Made by a program: the position numbers and the translations under genes | Origin: Bradyrhizobium centrolobii | GTDB taxonomy: Bacteria > Pseudomonadota > Alphaproteobacteria > Rhizobiales > Xanthobacteraceae | DNA length: 59,584 nt | Direction of reading: 5' to 3' | Assembly: GCF_001641635.1 (NCBI RefSeq) | Contig: NZ_LUUB01000080.1 | Location: 289,905-349,488 of the forward strand | The notes under the pieces: generated by a model | Told to the model about the DNA's origin: nothing | Database searches by the model: none | Seen by the model: only the letters and a program-made list of their open reading frames with translations | Part shown: positions 43,604 to 52,094 of the stretch, piece after piece | Numbering within the stretch: position 1 is the stretch's first letter | How the letters are laid out: each line of letters opens with the position of its first letter

Positions 43604-44746
43604 ATGAGACCGTCCGTCAAGGCGAACCTCGCCGCATTTCATCACGATGCCCGGCTCTATTTGACGCTCGGGATTGCCAACTGGTCGATCTTCATCGACC
43701 ACATCCCGAACAATGTTGCCAACCTGCTGACATTGCGCAACTTCGGCTTCAGCGGCGCTGCTGACCTGTTCGTGTTCGTGGTCGGCTATGGCGTTGCCAT
43801 CATTCACGGCAAGATGGCGCTGGAGCGCGGCTACATCGTCGCGGCGACGCGGATCTTCCGCCGCGTCTGGCGGCTCTATGCCGCCTATGTCGTGCTGTTC
43901 GTGATCTATATCGACACCATCGCCTATGTCGCCTCGCAATCGATGGCGCCGGAGATCATCCACGAATACAACATCTCCGGCATTCTGGAGCATCCGCTGC
44001 GAATCCTGGTGCGCGGGCTCGTGCTCCAGGAGGAGCCGCTGAACCTCGACCTCCTGCAACTGATGATCCCGCTGATGGCGTTCTTTCCGTTTGCGCTGTG
44101 GGGATTGTTGCGGCGTCCGAACCTGATGCTCGCGGCATCGGTCGCGCTGTATGTCGCCGCGCGCTGGTTCGACTGGAGTTTTCGCGTCTATCCGGATCAG
44201 GAATGGACCTTCAATCCGTTCTGCTGGCAGATGCTGATGGTGCTCGGCGGCTGGTTCGCCGTGACCGGCGCGCCCGGCCGCGCGCTGCACGGCATGGCCT
44301 GGCTGCGCGTGCTCGCGGGCGCCTATCTGGTGTTCGCGATGGCCATCACGCTGATGCGCCATTCGCCGGCTCTGGCCGCCTACCTGCCGGATATCGTGCT
44401 CAACATCATGACGCCAACCGACAAGGAAAACCTCGCGCCCTATCGCGTGGTGCACTTCCTCGCGCTCGCCTTCCTCGCCACGCATCTGGTGCCGGCCGAC
44501 CATCCGGCCCTGCAATGGAAGCCGCTGCAAATGGTCATCAGATGCGGCGAGGAGTGGCTCGCGGTGTTCTGCGTCGGCGTGTTCCTGTCCTTCGCCGGCC
44601 ATCTCGTGCTGATCACCGGGCCCAATCTGGTGGTGATGCAGATCGTGGTGAGTCTCGCTGGTTTCGCCGCCATGACCGGGGTCGCCTATTACATCTCCTG
44701 GTCGAGGCGGCAGGACCTGCCGGCAGCCTTGCGGCAGCGCGCTTAG
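43604..44746 (+). CDS. OpgC-domain membrane protein (first copy)
   Basis: A 380-residue integral membrane protein of the OpgC family, which transfers succinyl groups onto osmoregulated periplasmic glucans. About ten spans are visible. Family features are the FIDHIPNNVANLLTLRNFGFSGAADLFVFVVGYG segment near the N-terminus, WTFNPFCWQMLMVLGGW in the middle and GVFLSFAGHLVLI near the end. The second copy at 53888-55105 shares the same landmarks. A TetR gene follows on the same strand. In Bradyrhizobium the glucan substrate would be a cyclic beta-glucan; this is inference. Confidence 0.9.
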   Translation: MRPSVKANLAAFHHDARLYLTLGIANWSIFIDHIPNNVANLLTLRNFGFSGAADLFVFVVGYGVAIIHGKMALERGYIVAATRIFRRVWRLYAAYVVLFVIYIDTIAYVASQSMAPEIIHEYNISGILEHPLRILVRGLVLQEEPLNLDLLQLMIPLMAFFPFALWGLLRRPNLMLAASVALYVAARWFDWSFRVYPDQEWTFNPFCWQMLMVLGGWFAVTGAPGRALHGMAWLRVLAGAYLVFAMAITLMRHSPALAAYLPDIVLNIMTPTDKENLAPYRVVHFLALAFLATHLVPADHPALQWKPLQMVIRCGEEWLAVFCVGVFLSFAGHLVLITGPNLVVMQIVVSLAGFAAMTGVAYYISWSRRQDLPAALRQRA

Positions 44747-44850
44747 GCACTCGCGCCGCGCGATTTCCGCTAGGCCGGGCACGGCGGCTGCGCTATGCCG
44801 GGCAGAACAACCGCGCAGTGGTAGGCGGCGCACGGGGACCGGACGAGGCC

Positions 44851-45459
44851 ATGGCGAAAGGCACGAGTGAAGCGGCTGACGTGACGCCGCGGCGTGGCCG
44901 GCCCCGCTCGGTCGAGACCACCAACGCCATCCTCGAAAGCGCCTATGCGCTGATGGCGGCCACCGGCCTTGCCACCACCAACATCGATGCGGTGGCGCGT
45001 CATTCCAACGTCTCCAAGATGACAATCTACAAATGGTGGCCGTCGCGCGAGGCGCTTTTGATCGACGCCTTCCTCCACCATGCCGCGCAGATGTTGCCGC
45101 TGCCTCCAGCGAGTTCCGGCACCCCGCTGGCACGCGCGCGCCGCCATGCCGCGGCCTATGCCGAGGCGCTGCAAGGCGAGTTCGGCAAGGTGCAGCTCGC
45201 GGTGATTTCCGAATGCATCTCCAAGACCGGCTCCGCCGAGCTGTTCTATGCGCGCTATCTGCAGTTCCGCCGCGATGCGCTGGTGGAGATGATCGCCGCG
45301 GGCCAGGCGGATGGCAGCATCTCGGCCGACGCTCCGGCCGAAGACCTCTACGACGCCATCTACGGCAGCCTGTTCTACCGCTACGTCTTCGGCATCGCCC
45401 CGATCACGCCGGCCTATGCGCGGACTTTGGTCGATCTGGTGTTGCGGCCGAAGGGTTAG
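44851..45459 (+). CDS. TetR family transcriptional regulator
   Basis: A 202-residue repressor. The helix-turn-helix is at about 20-65: RGRPRSVETTNAILESAYALMAATGLATTNIDAVARHSNVSKMTIYKWWPSREALLIDAFL, which has the canonical TetR YKWWPSKE-like ending. The ligand domain of TetR_C type follows. The ATG at 44851 has GACGAGGCC upstream. It lies 104 bases after OpgC on the same strand, so it may be its local regulator or that of a neighbouring transporter. The target is unknown. Confidence 0.9.
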   Translation: MAKGTSEAADVTPRRGRPRSVETTNAILESAYALMAATGLATTNIDAVARHSNVSKMTIYKWWPSREALLIDAFLHHAAQMLPLPPASSGTPLARARRHAAAYAEALQGEFGKVQLAVISECISKTGSAELFYARYLQFRRDALVEMIAAGQADGSISADAPAEDLYDAIYGSLFYRYVFGIAPITPAYARTLVDLVLRPKG

Positions 45460-45482
45460 CCGCGATGACGCGACGACGGTGC

Positions 45483-45630
45483 ACCCTCTCCCCTTGTGGG
45501 AGAGGGTGGCTTCGCGACAGCGAGGCCGGGTGAGGGGTTTCTATCCGCGATGAAGGCGATGCAGTTGGAATCGCGGATAGAGACCCCTCATCCGGCGCTT
45601 CGCGCCACCTTCTCCCACAAGGGGAGAAGG
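45483..45630. repeat. Palindromic intergenic repeat, type C (copy 2)
   Basis: Arms CCCTCTCCCCTTGTGGGAGAGGG and CCTTCTCCCACAAGGGGAGAAGG with inner GGGGTTTCTATCCGCGAT and ATCGCGGATAGAGACCCC. It resembles 3803-3957 and fills the gap between the convergent TetR and desaturase genes. Confidence 0.8.
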
Positions 45631-45653
45631 AAGGGCAACGTGCGCTTGGCTAA

Positions 45654-46598
45654 CTACACCTGCCGCTGCCCACGAAACCACGCCCAGGTCTCGCGCGTCG
45701 TCGCGATATACCCGCGACCGCGGTAGATGATCTCGCCGTCGACGATGCTGTTCAGCTTCGGGAGCGCGTGAAACGGGATCGAGGGATAGGCGTGGTGCTC
45801 GACGTGGTAGGGCATATTCCACGCGAACCATTTGACGATGGCGCCGGTATAGGTGGTGCGGGTGTTTTGGAAGGCGCTACGGGTCCGCTCGCAGCCGGTG
45901 TGCTCGGCATAGAGATAGGGCCGCAGGAAGCATTGCCCGACGAGCACCGGCACGATCCAGACCCAGAGCAGCAGCGCGGAGGAGAACCAGAGCGACGTCG
46001 CGAGCAGCAGGACATAGAGAGCGACATAGACACGCGCCTCGGTCACGATGATGGCGCGCTTGTTCTCGGGGATCCAGGGCACGGTGACCTTGCCGGTGAC
46101 GGCATGGCCGAGCATCAGCCAGAGGCGGCCGGCGACCTGGAGCAGGCCGCTATAGGCGATCGCGAGCTGCGTGTCGGATTTCGGCTTCACACCGACGATC
46201 AGCTCCGGGTCCTTGTCCGGATCCTGGGTGTAGCGGTGATGGTCCCAGTGAAACAGGCAGTAATATTCGTAAGGAAGTCCGATGATGAAGGCCGAGAGAT
46301 AGCCGACCGCGAGGTTGAGGCCACGGCTCCTGAACGCCGTCTTGTGCGCGGTCTCGTGCACCGCCATGAACAGGAAGGCGACGAAGTAGCCCTGCACCGC
46401 CATCAGCGGCAGCGCCCAGAGAACGCCGTAGCTCGAGGCGACCTTCCAGATCAGCGCGCCGACCAGGACGACCACCCCGTAATGGACAACGCTGCGCGCG
46501 GCGCCCTTGAGATTGGAGCGGACCGACAATTCGCGCAGCATCGCCGGCGTCAGCGGCTTCAGTCGATGGCCGGACTCTGAAACGGTTGCGTCAGTCAT
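45654..46598 (-). CDS. Fatty acid desaturase
   Basis: A 314-residue membrane-bound di-iron desaturase. The three His boxes are HETAHKT, HWDHHRY and HVEHH, positioned as in the FA_desaturase (PF00487) family. Four to five membrane spans surround them. It introduces a double bond in an acyl or related lipid chain, using an unidentified electron donor. The gene starts 15 bases after the MetX-like hydrolase, so both are one operon. Confidence 0.92.
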   Translation of the reverse strand: MTDATVSESGHRLKPLTPAMLRELSVRSNLKGAARSVVHYGVVVLVGALIWKVASSYGVLWALPLMAVQGYFVAFLFMAVHETAHKTAFRSRGLNLAVGYLSAFIIGLPYEYYCLFHWDHHRYTQDPDKDPELIVGVKPKSDTQLAIAYSGLLQVAGRLWLMLGHAVTGKVTVPWIPENKRAIIVTEARVYVALYVLLLATSLWFSSALLLWVWIVPVLVGQCFLRPYLYAEHTGCERTRSAFQNTRTTYTGAIVKWFAWNMPYHVEHHAYPSIPFHALPKLNSIVDGEIIYRGRGYIATTRETWAWFRGQRQV

Positions 46599-46613
46599 GA
46601 TCGGGCGCCCAAG

Positions 46614-47630
46614 TTACTTGCGGAGAAGCTCTGCGATTTTGGCCTTGATGAAGACGTGATCGCGCGGGTTGTTGACGGGATTGCCGGCGCGATGGCCATG
46701 CACCGACGGGATCGGGTGCAGCACGGCGGAGCGGGCGTTGACGAGCCGGCCGAGTTCGTCCTCATTGTCGCGCACGTCGAAATAGCGATCGGTCGCGCCC
46801 GGCATCAGCAGTATGTGCGCCTTGATCGCGGCGAGCGCGCGATCGAAATCGCCGCTGAAAGCAGCGCACCGGCTGATGTCACCGTTCTGCCAGATGTCAA
46901 TCTGCGCCAGCAGATCGTTGGCGTCGCGCCGCGCGAAGGTCGAATCCCAGGCGCGAACGAGATAGTCCTCCAGCGAGGTGAAGCCGGCCTCGCGCCAGAC
47001 TTCGTCGCGGTAAAAACCGTGCGACATTGCCCAGCCGGCGTAGACCCGTCCCATCGCCCGGAAGCCGGCAACGGGCTTTTCGACGAAGCGGCCGTCGCGG
47101 AAGGCGAGGTCGGCGGTCAGCGCGGCCTTCACGCCTTCGAGGAACACATGATTATAGGGCGCGCAGCGGGCGCTGCCGCAGACCACCGCCGCGCGCTCGA
47201 CCATGTCGGGATGAGTGGCCGCCCAGTGATAGGCCTGCATGCCGCCCATCGACCAGCCATAGACCAACGCGAGCTTCGAGATGCAGAAGCGCTCCGTGAG
47301 TAGCCGGTGCTGGACCGCGATCGCGTCGTGATAGGTGACTTTCGCGAACGGCGCGGCGGAATTGGAAGGCGAGGACGACAGGCCGTTACTGAAGAGATTC
47401 GGGATGATGATGAAGTAGCGCTCGGGATCGAGCGCGCCGCCCGGCTGGATCAGCCATTCGGTGTCGTAGTGCTGGGCGCTGAACGAGGTCGGGTAGAGGA
47501 TGACGTTGTCTTTGGCCGGGCTCAGCGTGCCATAGGTCTTGTAGGCGAGCTTTATGGCCGGGAAGTCCGTGCCGGACTGAAGGGTGACGTCGCCGGCCTC
47601 GAATATCTCGTAGTCGCGCTGTGCCGTCAT
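46614..47630 (-). CDS. Alpha/beta hydrolase, homoserine O-acetyltransferase (MetX)-like
   Basis: A 338-residue alpha/beta hydrolase. The nucleophile elbow is GWSMGG with Ser127 and the catalytic His is likely in PSVHGHRAGNP. The LAYKTYGTLSPAKDNVILYPTSFSAQHYDTEW start is that of the MetX-like COG2021 group. Other members acylate homoserine, but many are general hydrolases, and no Met genes are near. It precedes the desaturase gene in an operon; a lipid role is possible. A 37-bp perfect palindrome is 91 bases upstream. Confidence 0.85.
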   Translation of the reverse strand: MTAQRDYEIFEAGDVTLQSGTDFPAIKLAYKTYGTLSPAKDNVILYPTSFSAQHYDTEWLIQPGGALDPERYFIIIPNLFSNGLSSSPSNSAAPFAKVTYHDAIAVQHRLLTERFCISKLALVYGWSMGGMQAYHWAATHPDMVERAAVVCGSARCAPYNHVFLEGVKAALTADLAFRDGRFVEKPVAGFRAMGRVYAGWAMSHGFYRDEVWREAGFTSLEDYLVRAWDSTFARRDANDLLAQIDIWQNGDISRCAAFSGDFDRALAAIKAHILLMPGATDRYFDVRDNEDELGRLVNARSAVLHPIPSVHGHRAGNPVNNPRDHVFIKAKIAELLRK

Positions 47631-47721
47631 GCGTCTAACTCCCGCTCACACGGCCACAGAACACGCCGCTGAAACGACGATGCATCGATCGTGCCGAACC
47701 AGCAAACGCCTCGTTGCGTCA

Positions 47722-47758
47722 CGCTTAATAACTGTACTACTAGTACAGTTATTAAGCG
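47722..47758. promoter_or_regulatory. Perfect 37-bp palindrome, candidate operator
   Basis: Two perfect 18-base arms with one central base: left arm CGCTTAATAACTGTACTA, right arm its exact complement. The AT-rich composition contrasts with the surrounding GC-rich DNA. It lies between the MetX-like gene and the MBL gene, upstream of the former. A dimeric repressor (TetR/GntR/MarR-like) operator is the natural reading; it lacks the GC stem and T run of a terminator. Confidence 0.65.
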
Positions 47759-47789
47759 AAGGCAAGACGGATTCTGGTCGTCGCGCGGC

Positions 47790-48593
47790 TCAGGCGATGG
47801 CCGCGATATATCGCTCCACCGAAACCGCGAACGCGGCCTTGGCGCCTTCAGCGATGTTGCGGCCCCACCAGGCGCCATAAATGCGGTCGAAGGCGAGCGG
47901 ATCGACCGCGGCCGCGATCCGCCGCACCGCAGCTGCATTGAGCGGCATGTAGTTCGGATAGGAGTACATGAAGCTGACGAAGCGGCGGTCCATCGTCACC
48001 TGCGCAATGTCGCCGGTGAGCAGCGCACCCTTGCCGTCCGCGCCGCGCGACCAATGCAGCATGGTGGCGCCCGCAAAATGACCGCCGGTGCGCAGGAGCA
48101 GCACTTCGTTCGAGATGCGATGGCTGTCTGCCGTCCAGTGCACGATCGAAGGATGCGGCCGCGTCACCCATTGGCGATCATCCGCGTGCAGATAGACAGG
48201 CACGCCGCCGAACGCCTCGCTCCAATCGGCGAGCGCGCCGTAGTAATGTGGATGCGAGATCGCGATCGCCTTCAGCCCGCCGAGCGAACGGACCTGCGCG
48301 ATCGCCTCCGAGGTTGCCAGCGGCACGCAGTCCCACATCACGCAGCCGTCTCCTGTCGGCACGAGCAGCGCGCGCTGGCCGATGGCAAAGCTCGGCTCGA
48401 GCGCAAGGCCGGTGAGGCCGAGATCGTCGCGCCAGACCAGGCGGTGACGTTCCGCTAACGCCTCGCGGGTGAGAAACGTCTGCCCCTTCCAGTTCACAAA
48501 CTGCCGCTCGTCCTCGCAAATCGGACACGAGGCCGGCGGACTTTCGCTGTTCGGGAATTGCGCGCCGCAGGTTTCGCAGGTCCAGAGGGGCAT
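47790..48593 (-). CDS. MBL-fold metallohydrolase with N-terminal zinc ribbon
   Basis: A 267-residue protein. The N-terminus has WTCETCGAQFPNSESPPASCPICEDERQF, a CxxC...CxxC rubredoxin-like zinc ribbon. The remainder is a metallo-beta-lactamase fold: SHPHYYGAL replaces the standard HxHxDH (so the metal site is divergent), HADDRQW, GGHFAGATMLHW and TGDIAQVTMDRRF follow. The ATG at 48593 has CTGGAGCACCC upstream. The altered first motif suggests a modified or lost hydrolase activity. Confidence 0.85.
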   Translation of the reverse strand: MPLWTCETCGAQFPNSESPPASCPICEDERQFVNWKGQTFLTREALAERHRLVWRDDLGLTGLALEPSFAIGQRALLVPTGDGCVMWDCVPLATSEAIAQVRSLGGLKAIAISHPHYYGALADWSEAFGGVPVYLHADDRQWVTRPHPSIVHWTADSHRISNEVLLLRTGGHFAGATMLHWSRGADGKGALLTGDIAQVTMDRRFVSFMYSYPNYMPLNAAAVRRIAAAVDPLAFDRIYGAWWGRNIAEGAKAAFAVSVERYIAAIA

Positions 48594-48786
48594 TGGGTGC
48601 TCCAGAAAGACGCCTTTCGGACGGGACAGGAACGAGGTGATAGCGCGAGCCCGCGATCGCAAGGGGGACGGAACCAACGCGATCAGTGCCAGTTAGGTTT
48701 TTGTCCGCGCCGGCACGATCGACCGGCGCCTAGCGTCACCTTGCACGAGACCATATTCGATTGGCACCGTCACCTTCTGCGTCTCG

Positions 48787-49989
48787 ATGACATCGCGTTC
48801 CGCGTCCTCGACCCGTCTTTGGCCCCTGTTCGCACTCAATTTCTTCATGGCCGACATGCAGTCGGGCATCGGGCCGTTCGTCGGGGTCTTCCTGCAGGAG
48901 CACGGCTGGGCGAGCGGATTGATCGGCACCGCGATGACGATCGGTAACGTCGCGGGGATGCTGATCACGACGCCGATCGGCGGCTTCATCGATGCCAGCC
49001 GCAACAAGCGGCTGTGGGTGGTGATCCCCGGCATCTGCGTCGTTCTGGCCTCGGCGATCATCCTCGTCTCGCAGAATTTCTGGGCCGTGACGTTCTCGCA
49101 AGTGGCGCAGTCGCTGGCGAGCGCCGCGATCGTGCCGGCGGTGACCGGCATCACGCTCGGCATCGCCAAGCAGAAGGGTTTTAATGCGCTGAACGGCCGC
49201 AACCAGGCGTTCAACCACGCCGGCAACATGGTCGGCGCGGCGCTGTCGGGCTATCTCGGCTTCAAATTGGGTTACGTCATCGTGTTCGTGCTCGCTGCCG
49301 CGTTCGGCGCCATCGCGATCGCCTGCGTGCTGATGATCCCGGCGAAGTCGATCGACGACCGTGCCGCACGCGGCAGCAAGGAGGACGACCCCGACAGCCC
49401 GCCGAGCGGGTTGACCGTGCTGCTAAAACATAAGCCGCTGCTCGTGCTGGCGCTAACGCTCGCCATCTTCCACCTCGGCAATGCTGCGATCGTTCCCCTG
49501 TACGGGCTCGCGGGCGTCGCCGACGCCAACGCAAATGGACCGAGCTTTGTCGCCACGATCGTGGTGATCGCGCAAGGCACGATGGTCGTGACCTCGCTCA
49601 TTGCGATGCACGTGGCAGGCAAGCGCAATTACTGGCCGGTGATCCTGGCGTCCTTCATCTGCCTTCCCATTCGCGGCGTGCTCGCCTTCTTCCTCACGGG
49701 ATGGTGGGGCGTCGCGCCGGTGCAGGTGCTCGACGGCATCGGCACGGGCCTTCAGACCGTCGCCGTACCCGGCATGGTCGCGCGCTCGCTCAACGGCACC
49801 GGCCGCATCAATCTCGGCCAGGGCGCGGTGATCACGGTGCAAGGCGTCGGTGCAAGCTTGAGCCCCGCACTCGGCGGCTGGATCTCGCAATGGATCGGCT
49901 ACGGCCCGACCTTCCTGCTGCTCGGCGGCTTCGGTTTAACCTCGGTGGCGCTGTGGCTGGCGTTCGGGGCAGCGGTGAAGAAGTATTGA
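48787..49989 (+). CDS. MFS transporter
   Basis: A 400-residue twelve-span major facilitator protein. It begins TSRSASSTRLWPLFALNFFMADMQSGIGPFVGVFLQ. The loop NAFNHAGNMVGAALSGYLGF is characteristic of a rhizobial MFS group with a missing or weak A-motif (GGFIDASRNKRL). It is divergent from the MBL gene and convergent with the acyl-CoA synthetase. Substrate unknown; drug or small organic efflux is most common in this subgroup. Confidence 0.87.
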   Translation: MTSRSASSTRLWPLFALNFFMADMQSGIGPFVGVFLQEHGWASGLIGTAMTIGNVAGMLITTPIGGFIDASRNKRLWVVIPGICVVLASAIILVSQNFWAVTFSQVAQSLASAAIVPAVTGITLGIAKQKGFNALNGRNQAFNHAGNMVGAALSGYLGFKLGYVIVFVLAAAFGAIAIACVLMIPAKSIDDRAARGSKEDDPDSPPSGLTVLLKHKPLLVLALTLAIFHLGNAAIVPLYGLAGVADANANGPSFVATIVVIAQGTMVVTSLIAMHVAGKRNYWPVILASFICLPIRGVLAFFLTGWWGVAPVQVLDGIGTGLQTVAVPGMVARSLNGTGRINLGQGAVITVQGVGASLSPALGGWISQWIGYGPTFLLLGGFGLTSVALWLAFGAAVKKY

Positions 49990-49996
49990 GGTGCAT

Positions 49997-50262
49997 CTCC
50001 CTCTCCCGCCCTTCGCGGGGAGAGGGTTGGGGTGAGGGACTGCTTCCGCGACCACGACAAGAGTTGGACCAGCGCAGCCTCCTCCTCTCCGTCATTGCGA
50101 GCGCAGCGAAGCAATCCAGACTATTTCCGCGGCGACGGTCTGGATTGCTTCGCTGCGCTCGCAATGACGATGTGAATGCGGACTTGCTTCAAGCCTGGCG
50201 GACGGACTTGCGGAGACTCCCCCTCACCCGGATCCGCCTTCGCTAAAGCTTCGCGGGACAAG
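49997..50262. repeat. Type C repeat interrupted by a type B repeat
   Basis: Left part CCCTCTCCCGCCCTTCGCGGGGAGAGGG and right part with GACTTGCGGAGACTCCCC up to CACCCGG are like the two sides of the element at 33974-34107. They are separated by a different palindrome at 50090-50170. The compound sits between convergent genes. Confidence 0.7.
50090..50170. repeat. Palindromic repeat, type B
   Basis: Ends CGTCATTGCGAGCGCAGCGA and TCGCTGCGCTCGCAATGACG are exact complements, with inner AGCAATCCAGAC and GTCTGGATTGCT. It forms a nearly perfect 36-bp hairpin with a short loop. Confidence 0.9.
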
Positions 50263-50273
50263 CGCGGGGAGCC

Positions 50274-51887
50274 TCACGTTCCAAAATTCTTCTGGATCGC
50301 CTTGTCGAGCGTCTCGCCGCCGACGAAGCGCTGGCGCAATTCGCGCTTGAGCAGCTTGCCGCTCGGGTTCTTCGGCAGGCTGTCGACGAAGATGACGCGC
50401 TTGGGCACCTTGAAGTGCGCCATCTGGCCGGCGCAGTGCTTGATGACGGCGTCCTCGTCGAGCGTCTCGCCGGTCTTGACCACGACGATTGCAGTGACCG
50501 CCTCGATCCAGCGCGGGTCGGGCAGGCCGACGACGGCGACCTCGGAGACCGCCGGGAGGCGGTAGACCATCTCCTCGACCTCGCGGCTTGCGACATTCTC
50601 GCCGCCGGTCTTGATCATGTCCTTGACGCGGTCGACCACGGTGATGTGGCCCTCGGCATCGACGGTGGCGAGATCGCCGGAGTGAAACCAGCCGCCGGAG
50701 AACGCCGCAGCCGTCTTCACGGGATCGTTGTAGTAGCCGGACAACAGGTGTGGCGAGCGGTGCACGATCTCGCCGACCTCACCGATCTTGACGTCCTCCA
50801 TCGAGACGTTGACCACGCGCGTCTCGACATTGAGCACGGGCTTGCCGGCCGAGCCGGCCTTGCGGAGCTGGTCCTCAGGCCGCAGCACGGTCGCGAGCGG
50901 CGCGATCTCGGTCTGGCCGTAGAAATTCCAGAACTTGACGTTCGGCAAACGGCGTTGCAGCTCGAGCAGCACCTCCACCGGCATGATCGAGGCGCCGTAG
51001 TAGCCCTTTTGCAGCGTCGACAGGTCGATCTTGTCGAAGTTCGGCGAGCGCAGCATCGCGATCCAGATCGTCGGCGGCGCGAAGAACGAGGTGATCTTGT
51101 GCGCCTGGATCAGCGTCAGGATATTGTCGGCGGTCGGCTTTCCCGTGATCACGCCGGAGGCACCGAGATAGATCTGCGGGCCCAGGAAGACGTCGAGCTG
51201 GGCGCAGTGATAGAGCGGCAGCGCGTGCAGACATCTGTCCTCCACGCTCATGCCGCCGTCGATGATGCAGCTGACATACTGCCACATCACGGCCTCATGG
51301 GTCAGCATCGCGCCCTTCGGCAGGGACTCCGTGCCGCTGGTGTAGACGATCTGCGCGAGATCGCGGTTGTCGACGGAGGCCTCCAGAAACGAGCTGTCGG
51401 CATGCAGGAGATCGTCGAAGCTGGTCAGGCCCGCGGGCGCCGTGGCGGGATCTTCGCCCGGCAGCCAGATCAGCTTCTCGACCGCGCAGTCCTTGGCACT
51501 TGCGGCGCGCGCGGGCTCGACGAAATCGGGGTGGGTTGCCAGCAGCTTCGCGCCGGAGCTCTTCAGGATGAAATGGATCTCATCGGGATTGAGCATGAAG
51601 TTGATCGGCACGAGCACAGCGCCGATCCGCGCCACGGCGAAGCGCAGTGCGGCGAAGGCGTGCGAGTTGCGCGAGAGCACGGCGAGGCGATCGCCCTTCT
51701 TGACGCCGAGGCCGAGCAGGCCGCGGCCGAGCCGGTTGCAGATCGCATCCAGCTCGGCAAAGCTCCAGCTGATGCTGCCGCAACTCACCGCGAGCTTGTT
51801 CGGCTCGCGGCCCGCCGAGCGGCGCAGGAGATCGCCGATGGAATGCTCGCGGGCTTTCGAGATGGTGGCTGTAATGTCGCCGGTCAT
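50274..51887 (-). CDS. Acyl-CoA synthetase (AMP-forming)
   Basis: A 537-residue ANL enzyme. The AMP motif is QIVYTSGTESLPKGAMLTH (an unusual SLPKG in place of GxPKG), with FYGQTEIAP, FHSGDLATVDAEGHITVVDRVKDMIKTGGENVASREVEE and NPSGKLLKRELR carrying the catalytic Lys. The ATG at 51887 has AGGGGGACGGAA upstream. It is a fatty- or aromatic-acid-CoA ligase of the FadD3/BCL type. A LivK-like binding protein is divergent at 52095, hinting at uptake and activation of the same substrate, as seen in many Bradyrhizobium loci. Confidence 0.9.
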   Translation of the reverse strand: MTGDITATISKAREHSIGDLLRRSAGREPNKLAVSCGSISWSFAELDAICNRLGRGLLGLGVKKGDRLAVLSRNSHAFAALRFAVARIGAVLVPINFMLNPDEIHFILKSSGAKLLATHPDFVEPARAASAKDCAVEKLIWLPGEDPATAPAGLTSFDDLLHADSSFLEASVDNRDLAQIVYTSGTESLPKGAMLTHEAVMWQYVSCIIDGGMSVEDRCLHALPLYHCAQLDVFLGPQIYLGASGVITGKPTADNILTLIQAHKITSFFAPPTIWIAMLRSPNFDKIDLSTLQKGYYGASIMPVEVLLELQRRLPNVKFWNFYGQTEIAPLATVLRPEDQLRKAGSAGKPVLNVETRVVNVSMEDVKIGEVGEIVHRSPHLLSGYYNDPVKTAAAFSGGWFHSGDLATVDAEGHITVVDRVKDMIKTGGENVASREVEEMVYRLPAVSEVAVVGLPDPRWIEAVTAIVVVKTGETLDEDAVIKHCAGQMAHFKVPKRVIFVDSLPKNPSGKLLKRELRQRFVGGETLDKAIQKNFGT

Positions 51888-52094
51888 TTCCGTCCCCCTG
51901 AATTTGCAATCTGCGTGAATGTCGACCCGCCGTTGGTCAGGCCATCGCACTCACACATTTCTCGCGTTTGCGCAAAGCGTAGTCGGCGCAACCGGCCGCG
52001 TCAAATCAGCCAGCGAACGCGGCGCCGTTACGCAAGAATTGACGCTTCAGAGAGGTAAATCTGGGTTGGCACACCAGCTATAAATGAGGGGGAA

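Noticed and set aside
42221..45133. 970-residue minus-strand frame covering the MFS gene and beyond
   Set aside because: Only the last 399 residues are a real MFS protein, with a good ribosome site at 43420. The rest runs opposite OpgC and TetR, both clear genes.
47631..47789. SAM-II-like riboswitch upstream of the MetX-like gene
   Set aside because: SAM-II occurs before met genes in this group, but I see only the 37-bp palindrome here and no pseudoknot-like SAM-II core. The hydrolase is also not clearly a Met enzyme.
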